Shown in pieces: positions 36,722-49,099 of a stretch of 64,000 nucleotides of DNA. A program made the translations under genes and the position numbers. Location: positions 186,001 to 250,000 of the forward strand of contig NC_064656.1 in NCBI RefSeq assembly GCF_001723175.1, written 5' to 3'. How positions within the stretch are numbered: the stretch's first letter is position 1; every line of letters begins with the position of its first letter. Below the pieces are notes generated by a model. It was not told the DNA's origin and did no database searches. It worked only from the letters and a program-made list of their open reading frames with translations. Origin of the DNA: Penicillium oxalicum. Lineage: Eukaryota; Ascomycota; Eurotiomycetes; Eurotiales; Aspergillaceae.

Positions 36722-38957
36722 CTAGTCCTGGCGGGGAGGCAGGATCTTTTGCTCGGGCTCTGGGGGAGAACCCTTGCCATGGTTGCGGTCGAACTCCAGG
36801 GTTTCGGCCAACTCGGCAGCCATTGGATCCAGTTCCTCTTCCTTCAGGTTGGTGGCCAGCGCAACAAGTCTTCTGTGCACATCGAATTTGGTGCTCACAC
36901 CGGCGTCAGCGGTCTGTTGCGCCAGATCCTTGACAGCGTTCCGGCGGGCCATCTGCTCAGAAAAAAGAGTGCCCATGAGTTCAAAGCGCTCTTCCAGTTC
37001 CTGTTGGCTGAAATGAGACACTTTCGGCGCAACGTCATGCAGGTGATCATCTCCGGTGAGCTTTGAAGCGAGCAAGGCGTGTTGTCGCTGCTCGAGCAGG
37101 GACTCAAAGCGAGTTCGGACGCTCTCATGGCGGCTGAGTTGGGCCTCAGAGGGTTCGAGTTCTGCCTCCTTGGACATGAGGATTGTCACTTGCTTCTGTA
37201 TCTTCTCACGGTCTGACTCCAGCTGTTGGTACAGAGCCTCAGGGTTGGTAACATCAGTGGAACCCTGCTCATTCAGCTTGGAATTACCGTAAGTCGAGGC
37301 AAGCTTCTTGTGGGCCTCCGACATGATTGTTCCAATCTTGGAGAGCAGCTCGGAAGTCAGCGCAGAGTGAACGGGCGCGGCGTTGGAAGACTGGTTTGGG
37401 GGCATCGTATCAGTTGGAGCGCCATCGACCTGGTCGTTGGCCATGGTCACGGAGGAGGGCGCCGGCGGGACATCGGGTTCGGCTTGGTGAGCGTTGGCTG
37501 CAAATTCGCGAGTGATACTGGCAACTGTCTCCCCTTTCTTGTTCATCAGATCGCCCGCTCGAGGACACTGCTTGAGAAGCACTTCCACCACTTCAGTCGC
37601 GCCATTTCGCGCAGCAACCAAGGCGGCTGTATCACCATTGTTGTCTTGACAACACAGGAGCAGATCGATTTCCTCCTGCGTGAACGCGTTCCGTAGCTTG
37701 TGGATAGCGACCTGACTGTAGTACTTGGCGCTCTTCCATTTACCCTTGCTCCGGGTTGTCTGCGCGATATGATGGAACAGCGTTGCCCCGAACCAGTCTC
37801 GAAGGCCGATGGTTTCCATGAGCAAGTCCAGCACGGCGGGGAAGCTTTGCTTCTCGTAGTTGTTCGTGAAGAGGACAGCTCGGATAAGTGGGGTCTCGTC
37901 GTGCATCGAGACGGCGTTCACGTTGGCACCGCGTTCGAGGAGATCGTGAATGACATTCAAGTCGCCCATCGAGCAGGCCCAGTGCAGAGCAGTGTTACCC
38001 AAGTTATCGACCGGATAATCGACTTGATAATCATCGGGCGGCTGCGGGGCGCGGATGAATCTGCTGAGTCTGTCGCCGACAGTGACGAAATAGTCCAAGA
38101 GTTGATCACCGTACAGAATATGCTCCTGCTCCGAGATCGACAAGACGCGTGACTCGCTCATTCTTCTCTTGCGCTTACGGCTTCTGTGGTGTGGCATCTG
38201 AAGCGGTTCTTCATCTGCGATGATGGAGGATGATTCGATAGTTGCCTGTTCGATCGACTCGTTGTCGTCCAACATGGCGTTCGTGTCGTGCTGCTCGTGA
38301 GGAAGGTTGGGAGGCCCCATGCTGCGCTGTGGTTGAACAGTCCTGTGAGCCTGTGTAGGAGCAGTACTAGTACGAGTGGTTGATTTCCGAGGAGCTCGTG
38401 GCTTGGATGAAGCTGTCGTGTGCTTTGGTGCGGGAGGAGGACTGCGGTCTCCAGCAGTGTATTCGAAGATGGGTGCGATTTTGGTGTAAATGTTGTTTCG
38501 TTCCGCGAGCATGCGCCCATCCGCCAGAGGGATCCACGTTCCTGCCCAAAGTTGTTCAGTCAGTCCCACGCGCACTATTCAGCCTATACGCGTATTTACG
38601 ATGCACAGCACATACCTTGATACTTGCCATAGCCACCTTGAACTTTCTCATGAACCCCCTTTTGTACTTCGCGCTCGAGGATTCTGGTTCGCGCAGGCTT
38701 ATCAAAGCCAGCTGCCTTAAGAATGTGTGTAGCATTGATCCAGTCGTCTGCTCTCCGTCGCATCACACTTTCGCCATCGATCTTCAGTTCGTACACCGGG
38801 ACCTAAAGGGAGGGAGGACAGTCAGAGATGTTATGAGCAATTTGACCACGATGTTTTCAATTTCATCCATAGACCATTCAGTAGAGCAGTGAGATGTAGT
38901 TTCAGGGGTACATACACTGCTGTAGGTGGCCGAGTAGATGGGTGCAATCCCCGCCAT
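36722..38957 (-). CDS. mbp1: APSES (KilA-N) transcription factor with ankyrin repeats, Mbp1/Res family
   Basis: DNA-binding subunit of MBF, which with Swi6 drives G1/S genes through ACGCGT. Predicted 682 aa, exons 38957-38916 ([14 protein letters not shown]), 38802-38616 and 38541-36722; introns of 113 and 74 nt have GTATGT donors and keep frame. The APSES/KilA-N domain spans about 15-110 ([52 protein letters not shown]). After a Pro/Thr/Ser-rich linker and a basic cluster (RSRKRKRRM) come ankyrin repeats at about 250-400 ([57 protein letters not shown]). The C-terminal third is Glu/Gln-rich with coiled-coil character and would mediate Swi6 pairing. Swi4/Res1 is an alternative name within the same family. 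Divergent from ndufb7. Confidence 0.93.
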
Positions 38958-39389
38958 GATGACTTGAAGCCTGGGGCTTACCGCGGTCCGGAAAGTTCAC
39001 AAGCTGCAAGTTTGGCATGCACGGGAGCACCCGAGAGTATTCAAAGTACTTGAAAAGTCTTCTTCTGAGTAGAAGAATATTGAAATAATCACAAGGTCCT
39101 CAGTATTCACGCCGGTTGTAATTTGACGCGCTTCGGCTTCTGAGTTAGAACTTTGTGGAGTTTAATGCGCGCAAGCGACGCGACGATACCGCGTAAAGTG
39201 GAATGGGGGGAAGCTAGACCGCTTTTGGCAGCAAGCCCCACGTGACTGTGAAATGATGAGCAGCTGGCATGTCATGTGACCATGACCCGGAAGGAGTTGG
39301 ATGGTCGCCAACCGATACAGGACGTCTGTCTACGCCGCCTGCTCTTGAGTCTCGTTGCCCTCCAATTGTCCTAACCCCGAAGGCTTTCC
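38958..39389. promoter_or_regulatory. Divergent promoter mbp1 / ndufb7 with CACGTGAC element
   Basis: 432 bp serve both genes. A CACGTGAC E-box is at 39239-39246 and a related CATGTGAC lies about 30 bp further on. CACGTG elements bind bHLH factors (Cbf1-like) and are common near respiratory genes in yeasts. An ACGCGC near 39126 is one base off an MCB. Roles are inferred. Confidence 0.45.
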
Positions 39390-39858
39390 ATGATGACTAT
39401 CACTGAATCGGTCAAGAATATTGTTGGCCTTGGGGAGGCGTCAGGTATGATCAACTAGTCGCGACCAATTGAGCGTTTCGATCTGGATCGTGATGACCTC
39501 CCAAAGCTAACTTGGCACTCTGTAGCCACTCGCAAGGAGATGTCAGAGGCTCGCCTACCTATGCAATATCGCGACTCCTGCGCTCATCTCCTCATCCCGC
39601 TGAATCGCTGTCGGCAAGACGAATACTACCTTCCATGGAAGTGCGAGGTACGCCATTATCGCGACATCTACTTTTTGGATTCTGGCCCGTGCCATCCAGA
39701 GCATGACCCTTTGCTCGATCACCTACTAATATTGGAGTGTCTGCTCGGCATAGAATGAACGCCATTCATACGAGAAGTGCCAATACGACGAGTTCAAGAA
39801 GCGTGTGGCGAAGATGGACGAACTTCGTGCTTCCAAAGACGGCGCCCGGAGCAACTAA
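39390..39858 (+). CDS. Mitochondrial complex I subunit NDUFB7 (B18)
   Basis: Accessory subunit of NADH:ubiquinone oxidoreductase on the intermembrane-space side. Predicted 93 aa from exons 39390-39444, 39526-39647 and 39754-39858; introns have GTATGA and GTACGC donors and keep frame. The family marker is the twin CX9C motif: C-AHLLIPLNR-C in exon 2, and a second pair formed across the exon 2/3 junction (C-ENERHSYEK-C). Such proteins are imported and oxidised by Mia40 and lack a cleaved presequence, as here. The preceding text RLPMQYRDSCAH is characteristic. Two ATGs are adjacent at 39390 and 39393. Length fits fungal orthologs. Confidence 0.95.
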
Positions 39859-41763
39859 ACATCGAAAACCCGACCTCTTCTTTCCGCGTTCCCCAACAAA
39901 CACTGCTGAGTATCAGAAAAGCAGGTCATGTACATAAACGATACGACGAAGCCGCTCATGGACTGCCGCTTTCATGTCGCGATCGCCAAAGGATTTTCAC
40001 ACCGTCTCTACACCTTACTGCAACTGCTTGTTGCCACTGATAGCTTCCGATGATGATGCAACTTTGGCCGAGGAGGGCTGATATCCAAGAGCTAAATGCG
40101 GGTGCTCGTCTTTCTCGTCAAACGGCATTATCAGGTTGCAGTACCGCTCCCTTTCCAGTAAATTGGTGGTTTGTCAGACAATCGCAACCCGTGAAATCCG
40201 ATACTAGCTCCTATATCACACGAAAAATGCACTGAGTTTGCTGGTAAATGATTACGTCCTGAGGATATCAATCACTCGACATAAGGTATCTCTCGATATA
40301 TGAGACGCGCCTACTTTTGGCCCTATGTACATTGCTGTGAGCATTCGCCTCCAGTGAAAGAATGATTTCGCATCCCGTCCAGATCAAGGTTCAATCGGAA
40401 TGGTAGTTGAGAGGACGACCAGAGGTTGTATTCATGATGTCTCTTCTCCAGTCGGAAACTGATTAGACTTTCCACATGTAAACAGAATTCCAGTGCAAAC
40501 CAGAAGAATTGATGGACGCGCGTCTGCCGCCTTTCATTTGACTGGCAGCACACTCAAAGATGGCTCGGACATCAGATCGATGCAGGAAACTACCTAGCGG
40601 CAGCTCTCTCGTCTTCCTGAGAAAATCGGCATGGCCCATGGGCTGCCCGGTGGATTAAAACCTTCCAATGTGGAACCTATCAAAGGTCTGCCGCCATGAA
40701 TTATGCAGGACGCCGCCAGTTGGGGCAGCCTCAGGATATGGGTCAAAATTCACTGCTTGGTACCTGCTGCAGTGGAGGTGCCTTCCTGCAGGCACTCCGC
40801 AAGGGCTATCACCCTATGAAGGTGTAAAGATATAATGGATCGCGGGCTCTCTCCTACTAACCTAAGTGAGTCTGGCAGATGTCGCACCGGTACTCTCAGT
40901 GGAGCGTCTGGAGGGTACTCGAAATTGCCCAGCTTCCCACACAAATCAACTCACCTTGAGATGATCTCGGGCTGGGTCTCTGCCAACGTGGAAATATCTA
41001 ACCAAGATAGAATAGTACAAAGCTCCGGTGCCACTGCTCTCCGGAGTGGCAGTGGGCTTGTTTCTATTGACCTAACATAGTATGTATGAGGCATGTTGCC
41101 TCTGTCCAACATTGAGTGGGTATTGAGAAAGATTGCGCAGATGGAACTTCCAGATACGCAACGATCGCTATTCGCTATTGCGGTCTGCTCGAATCGTCTG
41201 CTCGAATTGAAATCGATCAAGGCTTTTTCCATATACGACTCTGGCAATGATACGGCCGGATCCATGAGACCTACGTCTGATTGTACTTTTTAGCATTCAC
41301 AGGCAATAGTCCATGCCGTAATCAGTGCTCATTGTCGGGCTCAGCTTGGTTCACTCTTGGCTATTAAGGGTTTCTGTCTAACTTCAATCTTACACATCCT
41401 CTCAGACCTTCAGCCGCTCCACATCACCTGACTGCTTAGAAATCCGGCTGCCGTTATCGCCGTAATCAAGGCCCGAGACCCCGCCAAGATACGTTGAAGC
41501 ACCTACTAATTCCCCTCCATGCGAGAAATGAAGTGAGTCCCCAAAGCGCAGGCATTATACGCGGTTGAACTCCTTCTCTTCTTCGGCTCTCGGGCGCCTT
41601 AAAAACTGCTCAGACTGTCATCCTGTTCCCCTGCCGACTTTGCTCGACTTCGTTCCCCGCCAAAAATTCTCGCCGCATCCACACCTGCCTGCCTGTGATT
41701 GGGCCACTGAATGAGTTGACGCGAACACGGCTCTGATCGAATTGCGACCTATTAACCAAGGCA
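39859..41763. other. Intergenic region upstream of the glutamate-cysteine ligase gene
   Basis: 1.9 kb. Small frames (for example 40951-41265 minus, 41093-41293 plus) have no recognised homology. I did not find a clear TTACTAA/TGACTCA AP-1 site close to the start, although glutathione genes are often AP-1 targets. Confidence 0.4.
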
Positions 41764-44143
41764 ATGGGTCTCCTGTAGGTGTTCGATTGTGTTCGCCTAT
41801 GTGTACAAAAGCTCGGACTTTGACTCCGGTTGATCTAACTCCCTTTCTGAAGAGCATTGGGAACCGCCTTGGAATGGGCCGAGGCCAAGAAGAAAGCCGA
41901 TCAAGTACGACAGTGGGGAATAGAGGTATGAGAGGCTCAGAAGCTCTACAAGTCACAGCGTCTTCATCGTCCTAGTCTTTTGAGGGCTCGTCGCGCTGAT
42001 CGGTACACTAGCAACTCCTGGCAAATTGGCGACGCGCCAAGGGCAAAGAACGAGACGCTCTCCTCTGGGGTGACGAGGTTGGTTATGGCTTTCCATGCCT
42101 TCGCGCTGGCAAAATAGGAGGCTCTTTTCTGATATTATTCCCCCTCGGAACCTATTAGGTCGAATACCTTGTGGTAGCCCTCGACGACGCCGCTCGGAAG
42201 GCTCGGTTGTCCCTTGCTCAGGCCGATATTCTCAAATCTCTTGCTCATGATGAAGCCCTCTGGACGGCCGATTCTGCAGCCGATGGACACCATGCAGGCC
42301 AGTGAGTCACTTCAAATCCAGGGAAATCGCCCATACTTCTGACGCTCTAACTCCCTCAACTAGTGAGGGTGAAAAACCTCCGCATTTTCATCCTGAATTT
42401 GGCCGTTTCATGCTCGAGGCCACACCGGGCGAGCCGTGGGGTATCGGCTTCAAAGATCTTCTGAAGGTTGAGTCAAACATGAAATGGCGTCGAGAAGTTG
42501 CCAAGGCGCATATGGCTCCTAATGAATCCCCTATCACCCTCACGACCTTCCCGCGCCTAGGAACCAGGGATGATTATATTCAGCCCTACTACCCTCCCTC
42601 TGGCCCGGCCTTGCGCTCACAATTCGTGCCTGACGAGATTGCCAATCCACACATTCGGTTCCCCACCCTTGCGGCCAATATTCGCTCGCGGAGAGGGCGT
42701 AAGGTGGAGCTTAATGTGCCGGTCTTCAAGGATTTGAACACGCCCTCGCCGTTCAAGGATCCTACTGTGAACTATGACCTTCACATATGGCCCGAAGATG
42801 CCGACGTGCGAAATGGTGCCGCAAAGGATGACCATGTTTACATGGATGCCATGGCCTTTGGAATGGGTAGCTGTTGTTTGCAGATCACTTTTCAAGCGAA
42901 GAACATGACGGAGGGGCGGAAGCTCTATGACCAGCTCAGTCCTTTGGGGCCCATTCTTCTTGCTCTCACGGCTGCCACTCCAATCTACAAGGGGTTCCTG
43001 GTTGACACGGATGTTCGATGGAATCAAATCGGCGCTGCTGTAGATGACAGGACACCTGAAGAATTAGGAGAAGTTGTATGTGTTCGATGTGATTTTGCGT
43101 TTCCTTATGGCCACCTTTACTGACCCGGTCCTTAGCCGCTCAAGAATGACCGCTGGAGAATTCCCAAGTCTAGATATGCATCAAACTCCACATATATCTC
43201 CCAAGATCCGAGACTGCGCAAGGAATACTTGGATCCAGACCTTGTTGTGGATGAGCAAATCAAGCAGCGATTGATGGACGGAGGCATGGATGACTTGCTG
43301 GCCACGCATTTTGCCCATCTCTTCATTCGCGATCCTCTTGTCATCTTTTCCGAGGACTTGAAGGAACTTGACTTGCAGAAGGGCGATCATTTTGAGAACC
43401 TCCAATCCACCAATTGGCAACACATGCGATTCAAGCCTCCACCTTCTGAAAAAGACGACATTGGTTGGCGAGTGGAGTTCCGATCTATGGAGATTCAGAT
43501 GACCGACTTCGAGAACGCTGCCTTCAGCATCTTCATCGTGCTCATCACTCGAGCCATTCTTAGTTTCGACCTCAACTTTTACCTACCTATCCCTCGCACA
43601 ACCGAAAACATGGAAACGGCACATGAGCGTAATGCCGTTCTCGACAGCAAATTTTACTTCCGGAAAGACCCCTTCGGGCGTCGTGCGCCTCGGCATGCAG
43701 GGCAGCACTCGTCTCACGGAAGCACCTTCTCTTCCACCACCTCATCGGCCGTCAACACCCCTCCGCCGTCGCCCCCCCTGGGTCCCGTCGAATCCGAGTA
43801 TGAGCTGATGACCATTGACGAAATTGTGAATGGTTGCTCCGATGGATTCCCTGGTCTCGTCCCTCTTGTGGAGTCCTATCTCAACAGCGTGAATGTTGAT
43901 GTTGAAACGCGCTGCTTCCTCGCCAGTTACTTGGACCTGATTCGGAAGCGCGCTGATGGTACGCTCTGGACAGGTGCCAAGTGGATTCGCGAGTTTGTGG
44001 CAAAGCACCCAAGCTATAAGCACGATAGCGTTGTCTCTGAAGAGATTACCTACGATCTGATCAAAGCAGTGGAAGAGGTGACGGCCACGGAAGGCAAAAA
44101 TGGTAGTATCGGGTGGGAGCTCTTGCGTGGGAAAAAGAAATAG
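41764..44143 (+). CDS. gcs1: Glutamate-cysteine ligase (gamma-glutamylcysteine synthetase)
   Basis: First and rate-limiting step of glutathione synthesis: ATP-dependent joining of glutamate to cysteine, in the cytosol. Predicted 670 aa from six exons: 41764-41774, 41853-41925, 42012-42077, 42159-42301, 42364-43075 and 43136-44143. Exon 1 holds only 11 coding bases (MGLL), and the tiny 5' exons are supported by exact frame joins and the conserved text MGLLALGTALEW, RDALLWGDEVEYLVV, EFGRFMLEATPGEPW. Further family blocks: FPTLAANIRSRRG, VYMDAMAFGMGSCCLQITFQ, LSPLGPILLALTAATP, DTDVRWNQIGAAVDDRTPEE, GWRVEFRSMEIQMTDFENAAF. Eukaryote-type GCS fold, length as expected. The linker with SSTTSSAVNTPPPSPP near 520-545 is low-complexity. 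Gene symbol follows yeast usage (GSH1/gcs1). Confidence 0.96.
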
Positions 44144-45322
44144 AGAGCAGTGGTCACTAACGGGAATGGGGAAAGTGTCTAATAGACTATCTTGTGAAGA
44201 GCGCAGAAATAGAGAACCTGGTGGTTGCACATGCACAGTAGAATGAAGATGAAAAGCAATCACAGGGCATTATCTTGTCACGTGTTCGAATGATGACAGC
44301 GACGGCTCTCGTCGTTGCGTCGAATGGTCTTAACCTGCAACCTCAGAAGCACAGCCAACCCGTCTCAAGCTTGAAGATATTTGACGATATCTGCAATGCA
44401 TACACCTCAGTATGAACAAGCTGTTTCCCCAGAGGTTCTCTCATGGCTGGAGAATCTCTCTGCCAATAAACGCGCATCCGAGTCGCCTATCAGATGTCTC
44501 ACCATCCACGTCATTTTCCGTTGCTCATTCTGTGCCGCCCCCTGTTGACTTCGACGCGAACCAGTCCCAGCCTCTGTGAAATCACTGGAAATTCCTTGGA
44601 TTTTTTCATAGACCCTCTCGATTCTATTGCCGATCACCCCAGGCCATTCTAAGTGGCACAGGCCCAAACTCCGCCCAATAACCCCGCATAGTCTCTAATG
44701 GCAAAGTCCTCAACCCGCCCTGAATCCACTTTGGAGTGCATGCTGCACAGCCCTTCCACGAATACCATTCTCGTGTCGTACCTGTGCCGGATAAGTTCCG
44801 CGATTCGGTATAGTTGACCGTTGCCAAAGCGGACGTTGAGGTCGACACCTCAAGCGGTAAAACTCCGGATAGTAATCAAGAAAGCGTGGTGCCAATAACA
44901 ACGGTTTTCACACAGAAGCTACTCCCGCTCCCCCCGCAGTGGAGTTGGCTTGTCAAGCTCCAGCCGAATAAGGATTCCATTTCCGATTATTCCACACGAA
45001 TCATGACACCGCGCAAACCAGGGACAATGACGTCGATCAGGCCGTTTCCCCAAGATGTGGGGGGCTCTCAATTATACCAGGGTTATTTTCCTAGATTATA
45101 CAGTCATCTCGAGTGTTCCCCAGGAGCCTTCTGCCGAACGAAGCGTTGATCATGGACATATCTGGCGCTAGGCTGACAGTCTTGCGAGACACCCCGCATG
45201 ACTGACCTTGCGTGCATTCCCAGTATTCTTGGATCGCATACATAGAAGCCCCCGTGGCTGACACGCAACGATGCTCGTTTTCTTTTCACACACGCCGAGT
45301 CGATTGCCAGCGTCCGTGAAAA
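44144..45322. other. Intergenic region, gcs1 / carboxylesterase
   Basis: 1.2 kb without a convincing gene. A CACGTG is present near 44280. Presumed gcs1 3' UTR and esterase promoter. Confidence 0.45.
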
Positions 45323-47181
45323 ATGTTCGCCGCTGCAACTGGGTTTCTCGCTTTTTGGGCAGTGGCAAATGCAGCTCCGAGTGCTACAAGCGCTCCGACA
45401 GCCCATGTTGCCAATGGGACGTACGCAGGACTTCACAGCCCAAGTTACAATCAGGACTTCTTCTTGGGTATTCCATATGCACAGCAGCCAGTTGGAAATC
45501 TCCGGTTCAGAGTTCCACAGTCCCTGAATGAGACCTGGAAAGGCGCACGAGATGCCAAAGAGTACTCAGACGCTTGTGTCGGCTATGGAGTGAGACATCA
45601 AGGACTCAATTTCCCGAATAGCCTTGTTGCTGACACTCGTCGATAGTCGGACTCGATATGGTACCCCAATTCAGAGGCGTGTCTGACGCTCAACATTGTT
45701 CGTGACTCATCTGTGAAAGATGGTTCGAAGCTTCCAGTAGCGGTCTGGATTCATGGAGGTGGCTTCTTCATGGGATCTGGGCGAGACGAGCGGTACAACA
45801 TGTCGACCCTCGTCCAGCGTTCCCACAAAATAGGTACGGTCTTGTCTGAAGCAGAATTGATCTTGCCAGTGACTCATTCCAATCCGACTAGGAAAACCTT
45901 TCATTGCGGTGACGCTGAATTATCGACTTTCTACCTGGGGCTTCATCAGCTCGAATGAAGTCTCTGGGACTGGAAACACCAATCTTGGTCTGCGAGATCA
46001 GCGATTGGCGCTGCACTGGGTGAAGGAAAATATCGCTGCGTTTGGCGGTGACCCGAAGAAAGTCACCATCTGGGGTGAATCGGCCGGTGGCATGTCCGTA
46101 GGCTACCAGTTGACCGCATACGGAGGTCGCGATGACAAACTCTTCAGAGCTGGCATCATGGAGTCGGGTGGCTCGATCAACCCCAACTTCGCAAACACCC
46201 TCAATTTCACGACCTTTCAAGCTTCATACGACAATCTCACTGCCGCTGTGAACTGCTCCGGAGTGCCAGACACGCTCCAATGCTTGCGAGAAGTTCCCTT
46301 TGACACCCTTAATGCAGCTCTTAACGGAACAGATGGCAATCCCGCGTACTCGTTCACACCGGTTGTGGACGGAGACATTATGCAAAAGTTTGGTAGTGTG
46401 CAGCTCGACAACCATGAATTTGTCAATGTGCCTATCATTTCTGGAACGAATTCGGACGAAGGCACCGGCTTTGGACCGGTGGGAATCAACACCACGGAGC
46501 AATGGTATCAGTATTTGACAGGTAAGCTCAGCCTGTTCTTCTGTGTGTTTTCCCGGGGGGGATTCCGATTCTCTCTAACATTGTACATCAGATGGCTCTA
46601 GGGGCCAGCAAATTCCCCCTCCACTTGCTCAGCGAATTCTAGAGCTCTATCCCGACGACCCGTCACAAGGGATTCCTGCCTTTTTGGGAGACCAGCGTGT
46701 ACCGTCGAGGGGTTATGAATGGCGACGTACTAGTGCCTTTGCTGGTGATGCGACAATGCACGCCAACCGGCGGCGCCAATGCGAGGCATGGACCGAAGCC
46801 TCCACTCCAGCCTACTGCTACCGATTTGATGTTATCCCCGTGGACAGAAATCCATCGGGAACCACTCATTTCATGGAAGTTGCTTTCGTATTCAACAATA
46901 TTGCGGGCCGCGGCTACCAGTATGGCAAGCCGTTTGCCGGGGCACCGCAGTCGTGGATTGACCTCAGCGACATGATGGCGACTATGTGGATCTCATTCAT
47001 TCACGACCTAAACCCCAACTCCGAGGCGGTCCATCCGAACGTGCGTTGGGAGGCGTATGGGAAAGATAAGCCCGTTGATCTGGTATTCAGCGCCAACGTG
47101 ACCAGCTACATGGAAGCGGATACATGGCGTAAAGAAGGGATTGATTTTATCAATTCAATCGCTAAGGCGCTCTGGCGCTGA
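45323..47181 (+). CDS. Secreted type-B carboxylesterase/lipase
   Basis: Hydrolyses ester bonds of unknown substrates; probably exported. Predicted 557 aa from exons 45323-45589, 45647-45833, 45892-46521 and 46592-47181. The first ~18 residues (MFAAATGFLAFWAVANA) form a signal peptide. Family motifs: FLGIPYAQQPVGNLRF, SEACLTLNIV with the conserved Cys, the oxyanion-hole HGGGFFMGS near 124, the nucleophile elbow GESAGGMS (Ser near 214), the acid in GTNSDEGTGF and the catalytic His in TTHFMEVAFVF. Several N-glycosylation sequons (NGT, NET, NCS, NVT) fit secretion. Fungal lipases of the Candida rugosa type, cholinesterase-like enzymes and tannase-unrelated esterases share this fold. It borders the 9 kb gene-poor interval. 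Confidence 0.92.
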
Positions 47182-47691
47182 AGGCCGCGGGGGAACGTGT
47201 GGAGGGAGGGGGGAGATGCTTCTCATGCAGGGCAGTCTCCCTCTGCAAGCCAGGCAGTAGTCTTTCCAGATTGAAACATTCAAAGAATGAATCATGATCC
47301 CTGTCTTTCTTCCTTCCTTTCTTTTTTTTTTGCACCAGAAGATCCATCCTACTTGTCAATTCACTGTGGTCCCACGTCTATCTCATCACTGTCCCCTCCT
47401 CACCCGTGGACCTGTGGTATGCCCTGCTCCCTCACTGGAGAGAAGAGATAGTTGTGTCCAGCTCTGTGATCGATACGGGTCGTTGACCATTAGCTGTAGA
47501 GTATGGACAAGTAATCTGACGAATGACGGTATTCTCCGACTACGTCTTCCAGCCTCGTGGGACTCGACGCATTGGGGTTCCAGTCTCGCCTGTCGAGGCC
47601 CTTTCGAATGGAACCCGAAGCCCTTTTTTGTGTCAGAGGGGGGGGCGAAGCCCGCCCATTCACGCAATGACACGAGCGCTTCAAACTGCCC

Positions 47692-48051
47692 ATGAACGCC
47701 AATGCGGATGTGCATCTCAGTCGTCAGATCTACCATTGGCCCGCAAAGTCCCCGATCGGGGATTTCCCCAGTGCGCTGCACTCGGCCGGATCGATCTCAA
47801 CTCCCAGCGACAGATTGCCGGCCAATCAGGTGGATGGGAGTTCTGACTTTGCAGGCGGACTTGGATCCAAGCGGGGCGTTCCGTCGGATGCGACAAAGCC
47901 CGAACCAACGCCGGCGCCCGGGAACACTCACCACCACTTCCATCGCTATACATTTACTGGGACAGTGCATCGCTTGCATGGAGTTGGGGTCAACATCCGC
48001 GAGATTGCGATGACGCTCATTGGTCAGTCCGTCCAAGGTTGGAAGCCATAA
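47692..48051 (+). CDS. Hypothetical 119-residue frame (doubtful)
   Basis: ATG at 47692, stop at 48049-48051. The product is Ser/Pro/His-containing (GNTHHHFHRYTF) with no recognised domain or signal peptide. The surrounding 0.6 kb is unusually open in several frames on both strands, which suggests GC-rich sequence rather than selection on one frame. It could be a small lineage-specific protein, a remnant, or chance. Confidence 0.2.
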   Translation: MNANADVHLSRQIYHWPAKSPIGDFPSALHSAGSISTPSDRLPANQVDGSSDFAGGLGSKRGVPSDATKPEPTPAPGNTHHHFHRYTFTGTVHRLHGVGVNIREIAMTLIGQSVQGWKP

Positions 48052-49087
48052 ATGGATGAGCATGTGCAAGGCTCGCCTCCCGCCGGCAATTTGCTGTCCA
48101 TCGGATCCGCAATGGTCGTGAAGAGTACTGCAAGGACAAGTCGCCGCTTCAGAGACAAACCTTGTTTAGCGAGGTCTGGTGTACGCGATAGCGCTTGGTT
48201 TGACTTGGAAGTTAAGTGCCATTTGACAGGTTCCCTGTCAATCCTAAGAAAGGGTGGTAAAAGTAAGTTCGAGATGGACTGTGCATAAAGCAATTGTCTT
48301 GTATTTCAGGTTTGAAATCTCATAATCGCACTTGTTTCAATCTATCGTGGAACATCCTACGTTCTACTTTCCTTTGGGTCGTCCGACTGCAGACTTGGTT
48401 CCCAGGGACTATAGAGCTTTGTTCCTCACATCATGACTTACTAGGTGTCAGGTACCTACCGATCACTAGAGCTAGCAAGCAACGTCAAGTGTATATGATA
48501 AACGTGGTCGTAGTATTTCGATCACATTACGTATGTATCCTGTGTAATTCCGACTTTGTGTGCTCTCAGGTGCATTGGTGTCGAATACACTTACTGTGCG
48601 GTCCTCCGCAGTGACCGGTCTACCTTCCTTAAGGCACTCCCCACAGCAAGGCTCAATTAAACCCAGCGAGCTCGTATGCTCGTCTTGAGTGTAAATGGAT
48701 ATTGTGACATTCACGAGTGACTATTCAAGGAACGTGGTATCTGATCGGTGATGCTTTGATAGACACGCCCCCTTGCGGAGCCCCTAAATTTGTCTTAGGT
48801 AGTACTATACCATGCAGATCTTGCCTCAAAGCATTTACTGCGGCTCAAACATGACATCCCGAGATTATTCCTATCTAAATTACTTCTTTGCTATATGGAA
48901 TAGGCCATGACACAGACCTCGGAGGCCTACATACTATATGCTCTTGTTCAAGCAGGGGCGTTTCCCTTGTCTCATCAAGTCTCAGGCAACACATACAACG
49001 TCTGTCGGGCTGTATCGAGGATGAAGATGGTTTCAAAGTGAATCACGCAAAGACATTATCAATTGACAGTCCTGTGATCTATTTCCT

Positions 49088-49099
49088 CCCCCCCCCCCC
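49088..49099. repeat. Poly-C run (12 C)
   Basis: Twelve consecutive C on the plus strand in the gene-poor interval. Confidence 0.85.
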
